This document shows, piece by piece, positions 57,642 through 64,000 of a stretch of DNA of 64,000 nucleotides; position 1 is the first letter of the stretch, and each line of letters begins with the position of its first letter. The DNA lies in contig JALRME010000041.1 in the NCBI GenBank assembly GCA_026120035.1, forward strand, positions 62,001 to 126,000, read 5' to 3'. The DNA is from Coleophoma eucalyptorum (Eukaryota; Ascomycota; Leotiomycetes; Helotiales; Dermateaceae). Both the position numbers and the translations under genes were made by a program. The notes below the pieces were generated by a model. That model did no database searches. It was not told the DNA's origin and saw only the letters and a program-made list of their open reading frames with translations.

Positions 57642-59523
57642 ACAGCAATTTGCACTTCTTGGATCACACCACTGAAGACTTGTTAGATTTAGGAGTCAGT
57701 ATGCCCTTTACCAAGGCTCCAGTGCCCATGTCAAGTGGCACAGGCTCCCGAATTTTATTGACTTTCCAAGTAGCAGCATCCTAGATGTTCTGGCATGTCT
57801 CTTACTGAAGGTAGTCTATGCATGCTCTTTCACAACAGAAACATATCCTAGTTCTTTCGAGAGCTATAGTTGCATACGATTATAACAAATCCCGATAGCT
57901 TTAGCTTGAAACGTTTGAGGTATTACCCCATAGCAAGAGGTGGAGCGATATTATACTACCTAGTCTTTTTTTGCTTTTCGTGGCCTAGTATTTTTCTGGT
58001 AAGAAATTAATGTCGCATCGCAAGATTAGGAAACCATGGAATGTCTCAACATCAGTTCACGAAAGTAGTCGTGGGCCGATTTGTTAATACTAAATTAAGA
58101 TTACTCTGTTCAAAAGTACTTTTGTATCTTACTTGGTGCGAGGAGTCGTAAGAGTAAGGCTAACTTTGCGAAAGAAACTGTATTGTGTTAACTTCTGGGG
58201 CCTTCCGATCATATGATAAAAGATCAGTCGAGACCAAAAAAGAAAACGCGTATTCTCATGCACATGCACCACTCGAGTGAGAACCCCAGTTGCACGACGT
58301 GGATTAACTTGACCCCCGGCAACTAGTCTCAGACTCTTTACTTTATGTTGTTTACTCCGGTATTCTCGGATGCGGAAAGACATCCATTCCGAAGAATGTT
58401 CCCTTAGTAGCGATATAGATAAGGTATGCGGAGGCACAACAACAAATCCAAAACTAGGTACAAGGTCAAAGAGGACAGGAAAGTACGGGAAATACTTGTA
58501 TAGGCTATCACTCGAAGAGAAATTGCACACAAGAAAAACTCTACCGAAATCAAACTGCCGCTGGACAATTGTTCCTCTAGGTTGGATAATCGCCTGACCT
58601 TAAACGGTCCGCTCCCGACCATTTCCCCGAGTCTCGTGGCTCTCACGCGGGCCATGAAAGTAGTCACGTCAAAAAATTCAATTTTCTGTATATGGAGCAT
58701 GATGAATGCAAACAGAAGTACTTGGATCGAATGATAAATCCAGAGATCATTGAGTACCCTACCGATGTTCTAGAATGGTAGTCGCTCACCCACATAGACT
58801 TTTGGCAATACACGTGATAATCTATATTGATACCACACTCAGGGGTTGCCCTATCAATCAAAGCACGCGGCATATTTAAGTCTAAGTGAAATATGCTGAT
58901 GAGAATGGGCCCAACCCATTCCCAGTATATCCTTCTCAGGCAGGCCAACTACGTCAATCCATGAGGGGTGCGGCTCCAGTCTTCTGGAGTTAGCCGGATC
59001 CGGCGATGCCATAAAGTATCCGTACGGTTTTGAAAAGATCGGTTCTACAAATTATAAATTTGACTGCATCGATATATGGTTGAAAGTTAAAAGGCCGCTT
59101 TACAGTCCTTTTACTGGTCGCCATGCGAGTGCAAGTCCATGTGGCAACTGGTTTACGAGTCTGGCTGCAATGCATTCGTAGCAATCCTGCCCGCAGCAGT
59201 AGGCACTCGTTTACCCAACCAGTTTCTCTAGCTATGGGCAAAATTCCAGATTACCACTTGGCTAAGACAATCCGAATGCAGAGGTGAGCATGGCGTTATG
59301 GCCTCTTAACCCTATCTGCACAAAAGCGAAAAGGCCCCATGATTAGACTCTAGATATATTACCGGACCCTCCTCCATCCCTCACTGCCAGGTGTTGTTTC
59401 CCTTGCCACTTACTTCCAAATTTCGGAGTTCAAACTCCAACACTCTGGATACTCGAAGATATACTTTTTCCAACAGCGTCGCAAATTAAAATTAAGGTTC
59501 CGTAACCGGAACAGTACATCGTG
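57642..59523. other. Intergenic region
   Basis: About 1.9 kb without a recognisable gene; open stretches on the minus strand (58129-58530, 58664-58948) show no family motif. The right end is the promoter of the membrane protein gene at 59524. Confidence 0.45.
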
Positions 59524-60714
59524 ATGGATGATAAAGGACCAGGGCTTGCAGTTTTACTGTCAATTCTGATTGCTTTGACATGGGCAACGAGTCTTTTGAG
59601 GTTCTATGTGCGGTACTTCATGTTGAAGGCATTCTGGATTGATGACTGGCTTATGGTGGCTACTCTGGTAGGCATACATACAACTTATATGTCCAACCTC
59701 GTTCGCTAATGGAGACACAGATCTCTAACACATTCTGGCACATCGACCAATTGATTGGCATACATTATGGTATCGGACGACACATGAAAGACCTCACATT
59801 ACCCCGGATTCACGCTGCGTTGGCGGTAAGTTATTGACCTCGTCGCTGTAAAGTATTAATACTGACCGCGCCAGCTTTTCTGGGGATCTGAACTCGGATA
59901 CATTGGTACCACCACCTTGCTGAAACTGGCATTGGGAACATTGATCCTACGAGTCGCCATGGAGCGAATACATATAATGATCATCCGCATCGTCATGGTT
60001 GTGAACACGGTATATGGTTTGGCATTCTTCTTCGTCGCGATGTTTCAGTGCCACCCCATTTCGAATTTCTGGAACACATTGGATACGGGTAATACCTGCA
60101 TCGCCGGTCACAAAATATCAGCCATGACATATACCCACTCTGCTATAAGTGTTATATCGGACTGGATTCTGGTCGCCTTGCCTATTCAGATCATCCTAAC
60201 GAGTAACTTGGATCGACGTTCGAAAACACTTGCTGTCTGCATCGTTGCCTTTGGTGCCATGTAAGCCTCTTCACTCATCTCTACTTCCACGTCTAATACT
60301 AACGGGTGGGAAAATAGTGGAAGTACTGCAACAATAGTAAGAATACCCGTGATAAAAATCCTGGACTCTTCAAAAGCCGACTTCCTCTGTAAGTTATCGT
60401 CAGGCTCCAACTCTTTAACTTTATTTTAACGGATAATAGACACTTGTGTGAACCTTGTCATCTTTTCCTCCGTAGAAGGTGGTGTCGGATTGATTGCAGG
60501 GAATATTGTGACGTTACGTCCTTTGTTCAAATCATTGTCCCAAATGGCTACATCCCGTGGGGGCGATACCAAAGCCACCGAGAATAGGACTACTGATTCG
60601 AGAACGTTGGACGTCGACGTTGAGCATGGCTCGCAAAAGTCATTAGCACCAATAGAAAAACCCCGCGAAACTAGTGCGAACACTAGCATAGATGTTGTGG
60701 GAGAAGCTTTGTAA
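59524..60714 (+). CDS. Rhodopsin-like (SAT4-type) integral membrane protein A
   Basis: A 326-aa seven-helix protein in five exons: 59524-59667, 59721-59825, 59875-60260, 60318-60388, 60440-60714 (introns 53, 49, 57, 51 bp; 981 nt, in frame). Fungal rhodopsin-like domain hallmarks: LRFYVRYFMLKAFWIDDWLM, IHYGIGRHMKDL, and the conserved QCHPISNFWNT...GNTCI loop, then ISDWILVALPIQII with the P-helix, and SSKADFLYTCVNLVIFSSVEGGVGLIAGN at the end of the last helices. The C-terminal tail (about 50 residues, polar) is cytoplasmic. These proteins lack the retinal lysine of true rhodopsins; their function is mostly unknown, and some are linked to effectors or signalling. It converges with a paralogous-type gene whose stop is 272 bp away. 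Confidence 0.88.
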
Positions 60715-60986
60715 TATTTAACCTCGAACTAGCCACAAAAAAATATCAAAAGAGCACTCAGAGATTACTCCATTTAACATGTTTATTATGTATACATATT
60801 GCAAGAAGGGATTACAAAATCATGTATATAAACGATAATCTTGTAATTACTGGGGTTTACCAATAGGTAGATTTAAAGACCACTGTTAAACAAAAGAACG
60901 TGATTAAAAGTGTAGATTCATAAACAAATAAAATGTTCTATATACTAAATAACAATTTGCTTAATTTAGTCTAATATCTGGTCGCT
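60715..60986. other. Convergent intergenic spacer
   Basis: AT-rich spacer between the stop codons of two convergent membrane-protein genes. No gene. Confidence 0.5.
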
Positions 60987-62090
60987 CTATGCGGCTTTAA
61001 CATCATGGATTTCTCCATTTGATGATGATTCGGGATCCTCAACCGAAGTTCCTCGTTTAAGGAGCGATTTCAGGCCAGGAAGTGTGGTTGTGATCAAGGC
61101 CAATGCCATCTCTAGCATACTAAAGAGATCTGTATCGTGTTAGCTTATGGAGTTATCTCGGAAAAGCATTGGGCATGTGGCTTCCATATACTTACAAACA
61201 AAGTTGGGTTGGGAGTAAACTGTATTTAGAACCGCAAAGCGAACCGAACAGATGACGAGAGTAACGAAACCCATGAAAAAGGTAGCTAGGATCCCGATCT
61301 TCAAATCCTTCGAGACTTCTTTGAGTAGGAATAGAGGTAGAATGTAGACTATTCATTTCATGGGTTGTTAGTAAGTTTATCAAGTCAGTATCACTAGGCG
61401 GGTGCAAAGATGCTTACCAAAAATATAACATGAGAGGTTCAAAGCGAAGTTGATGATAAATGGATCCGCAGCATAGAAAACATTGCATGCACCCTCAGCT
61501 TGGGACCATTGCACCGAAACCTTTCCGCCACAATAGAATGTATCGTCAAAGAGAATAGTGAGATAGCATGCGTAAACGTAGGCTGTCACGGCATATAATG
61601 CCCATCGAAGCTTTAGTCGACTTGCAGGGAAGATTCCCCAGTAAAAGGCCAACATGCTCATTTTTGGAAAGCCCATACCAACATCGTAGAAATAGTTAGA
61701 GGCAAAAGAAATCTGTTCACAAGGTATTAGTTGTTTCCTTTGATGTATTTGCTGTGTGAATAGCATGGTGCAGCTCGACATCTGCCTACCTTAGACAATT
61801 CGACAGAGTAGACATCGTTATCCATCGCACCAACGTGGAAAGTCAGGGTATCGGTTATAATCAAGGCAATGCCATCGAGGCCGGCAATGATCAAAATTAT
61901 ATCAGATAGCAACAGCTTTGTCTGCTCTCGGAACAGTCTAACGTATATACGGAGGCAAATCAAGGCCAGAGCGAAGGTGAGGAGGATCCATTCTGCGATC
62001 TTATTCATGTCAGTAATTCCTTCTGTGAAGATTTTGCCATTGAGTAGTCCTATAACTTACCATATCATCGCGACCAGTAATGTAACCCAT
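60987..62090 (-). CDS. Rhodopsin-like (SAT4-type) integral membrane protein B
   Basis: A 276-aa membrane protein in five exons: 62090-62061 (a 30-nt micro-exon, MGYITGRDDM), 61999-61790, 61712-61418, 61348-61196, 61129-60987 (introns 61, 77, 69, 66 bp; 831 nt, in frame). Helices: IAEWILLTFALALICLRIYVRLF, LLSDIILIIAGLDGIALII, MSMLAFYWGIFPASRL, LYAVTAYVYACYLTILF, VYILPLFLL, ILATFFMGFVTLVICSVRFAVL, and LFSMLEMALALITTTLPGLKSLL. The motif spectrum fits the fungal rhodopsin-like domain, but this is a subfamily quite unlike protein A. A model beginning at the internal MNKIAEW would miss the true first exon. The gene has the same exon layout as the partial gene at 63532, so the two are paralogs. Confidence 0.85.
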
Positions 62091-63531
62091 CTTGATCAAA
62101 AGCACGAGACTGCAGCTCGTTACCAAAGGCGGACTAAAAATCTATTGTGAGCAACGGAATACGACAGAAGTTTATTTCAACCAATTTGACTTCGCCGTAA
62201 TACTATTAGTTGGATGGAAGACCGATATATAGGAACGTAGATACGTATACGGGGATGGAAATCGAACCACATGTCTCCACTCAGCCAGGACCATTTAAAC
62301 AGTATTACAGGGTACGCTGCTCAGGCTTAAATCTGGGATTTTTGCAGGCATCAAATGCTTACCTATGGTGTGGGCTCCACTGCAGCTTCTGATTTTCGGG
62401 GTACTCCCTGGCATACCCTGGCCCCTGCGTTGCACCCGCTGCAAACCGAATCTACATATTACGGCAGGGTACATGCCGTGCCGAACATGCCAACAGCCAC
62501 ACGGGTGCTCGCACCCGCATGGAAGTTAGAGTTGTGATTATTGTGACATTGTATGTAGAACAATGGTGGGAGTTAATAACAATTGGTGAGAGTTGATAAG
62601 GGACACATCTGCCGAATGTTGGAATTGAGTTTAAACCGTTCTCGTTTCCACCAATCGTTAGAGTTGGACACAATATTCCCTGTGCCGTACGTGGAATATG
62701 GTGTGAAGACCCCGGTTCGCCTGATCACCTTGAGGAGTCTGGGCGAATAAAAGAAGAAATAATAACGATGTTGGTCAGCGAGAATCAGGTACGAGGGGTG
62801 ACTTCCGAGTCGGAACAGGACGTTGGGTTAGGATCTACCCAATTTACCAAACACTGCAAATTGTACGTGCTGGGCCGGATGCAGCATGTACACTACAATA
62901 CTCAACAGCAAAGTGAGCGGTTGTTTTGTGGGTCGCTGTGGGTTCTGGGGGCCGGCACGCATTCCGAGGCCCTTGATGCTTCACGAAAGTCAGGCGAGGA
63001 AAACCGAGGCTGGAAGGTCCGGCATGCAGATAGATAAGTGACTACTCTAGACGCAGCATCTACTGCAGCTAATGCGGATATTCTTGCGGCAAAGCTCTCA
63101 GGGATCTTGCGAATTTTCAACGGGGAAATGTCCCAAGCACGAGGGAACCTCTTCGTCTCCGACGCGTAAGTGGCTGTGAATGCAATTGGTGGTGTGGGCA
63201 TAATTTGTTCTTCTCTCGATCACCTTGAGGAACGGCTGGTGCTGCATGTTGGGACGACCGTTATGCCCCATACTAAAGGTGCTGTTGAGTAAGTATGGGT
63301 GAAAAGAGTTTCACCCCTACCCAGGGAGTGCCATTGTGGTGTGAGATATCCAAGCCCACAAAAGCTGGCTTGTAGACTTTTTGTATATGGCCTCCGTTGA
63401 CTGCGATACTCCACGATTTGTCGAAGTATCCGTGCTTTCTTTCCTTTCCCTTCGCTAGAATCTGTCGTAGGGCTTTGTGTTTTAGATAGTGATCAACAGT
63501 TTCAACCAGGCACTGATCAACAGCCTCAATT
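62091..63531. other. Intergenic region between divergent paralogs
   Basis: The shared upstream region of membrane protein genes B (-) and C (+). Open stretches at 62768-63037 (+) and 62902-63201 (-) overlap each other and show no family motif; I do not call them genes. Confidence 0.45.
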
Positions 63532-64000
63532 ATGGTATCCGATCTGTCAGGGCCCGCCGTGATGGTAAGACAACCTGTATACATCTGCTATATACGCAAT
63601 GGCGACCTCAGTCACTAACTTGGATTTGTAGGGCTTTGAATGGTCGCTGTTCACTCTTGCAATTATTCTTGTTACGACACGACTGATCGTTCGGATCCAA
63701 ATACAGCGAAGAAAGCTCCTCCTTTCGGATATCTTTCTTGTTATTTCGCTGATAGATGCTATGGCACTCATAATATGTGACACACAATCATATAGACTTG
63801 GTGCCATGGGCGGCAGTTCCTTTACGAGTGCAGATTCGGGCTCAGCGGAGCTTCAACAAGAAGTTACACTATCCAAGGTTCGTTTATAGATTTCTCATCA
63901 AGAATCAACCATCACCAATCCATACAAGCCCCTCTTTCATATACCGCTGTCGGTAATTTACGGTAGATACCAATCTTAAAAAGGAACAAAATGCTAACAA
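63532..64000 (+). CDS. Rhodopsin-like (SAT4-type) integral membrane protein C, partial at window end
   Basis: The 5' part of a paralog of protein B. Micro-exon 63532-63564 (MVSDLSGPAVM), intron of 67 bp, exon 63632-63877, then a donor GTTCGT at 63878 and the window ends before a clear continuation. Exon 2 reads EWSLFTLAIILVTTRLIVRI, RRKLLLSDIFLVISLIDAMA, LIICDTQSYRLGAMGG, aligning with AEWILLTF..., KLLLSDIILIIAGLDGIA, LIITDTLTFHVGAMDN of protein B. Both have a 30-33-nt first exon, a phase-0 intron after it, and a phase-0 intron after LSK. The rest lies beyond position 64000. Confidence 0.8.

Noticed and set aside
62768..63201. Opposed open frames of 89 and 99 codons
   Set aside because: They overlap each other on opposite strands and match no family I know; left as intergenic.

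Overview
The window looks like chromosomal DNA of a filamentous ascomycete (Pezizomycotina). The evidence is many short introns (about 41-110 bp, mostly 50-65, GT...AG with CTAAC/CTGAC-like branch sites), lineage-typical families (Zn2Cys6 regulators, HET-domain proteins, a trichodiene-oxygenase-type P450, SAT4/rhodopsin-like membrane proteins, NmrA-like reductases, a short heme-thiolate peroxidase) and transposons damaged by C-to-T/G-to-A changes of the RIP type. Gene models are my own splicing by eye. Where I give exon coordinates, they keep one open frame and the total is a multiple of three.

Layout. 1-8 kb: a peroxygenase gene, a decayed kinase pseudogene and a long AT-rich gene-free stretch with hairpins. 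8-15 kb: an NmrA-like gene divergent from a Zn2Cys6 regulator, a complete but dead Fot1/pogo-type transposon (44-bp perfect inverted repeats, TA duplication), and an enoyl-reductase-type dehydrogenase. 16-33 kb: six genes all on the minus strand: an EthD-like protein, a 1733-aa GHKL-ATPase protein with a DUF3883 (NO VEIN C-terminal) end, a cytochrome P450, a HET protein, an asparaginase II and an acyl-protein thioesterase. 34-36 kb: a hAT transposase relic with imperfect tandem repeats beside it. 37-46 kb: a CorA-like membrane protein convergent with a protein kinase carrying a propeller-like tail, then an amino-acid permease. 48-55 kb: a second HET protein, a second Zn2Cys6 regulator and a second NmrA-like gene. 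55-58 kb: a graveyard of truncated genes (GH3 beta-glucosidase, regulator, Mo-cofactor oxidoreductase). 59-64 kb: three rhodopsin-like/SAT4-type membrane proteins, the last cut by the window end.

How the genes fit together. No polyketide synthase, NRPS or terpene cyclase is visible, so the tailoring-type genes (P450, enoyl reductase, EthD-like, two Zn2Cys6 regulators) do not make a recognisable metabolite cluster here. What stands out is the density of allorecognition or defence-like proteins (two HET proteins, the GHKL-ATPase/putative nuclease, the kinase-propeller) among dead transposons and gene fragments: the profile of a fast-evolving accessory region. The most promising poorly described candidate is the 1733-aa GHKL-DUF3883 protein, whose C-terminus shows a D...ExK pattern like PD-(D/E)XK nucleases.
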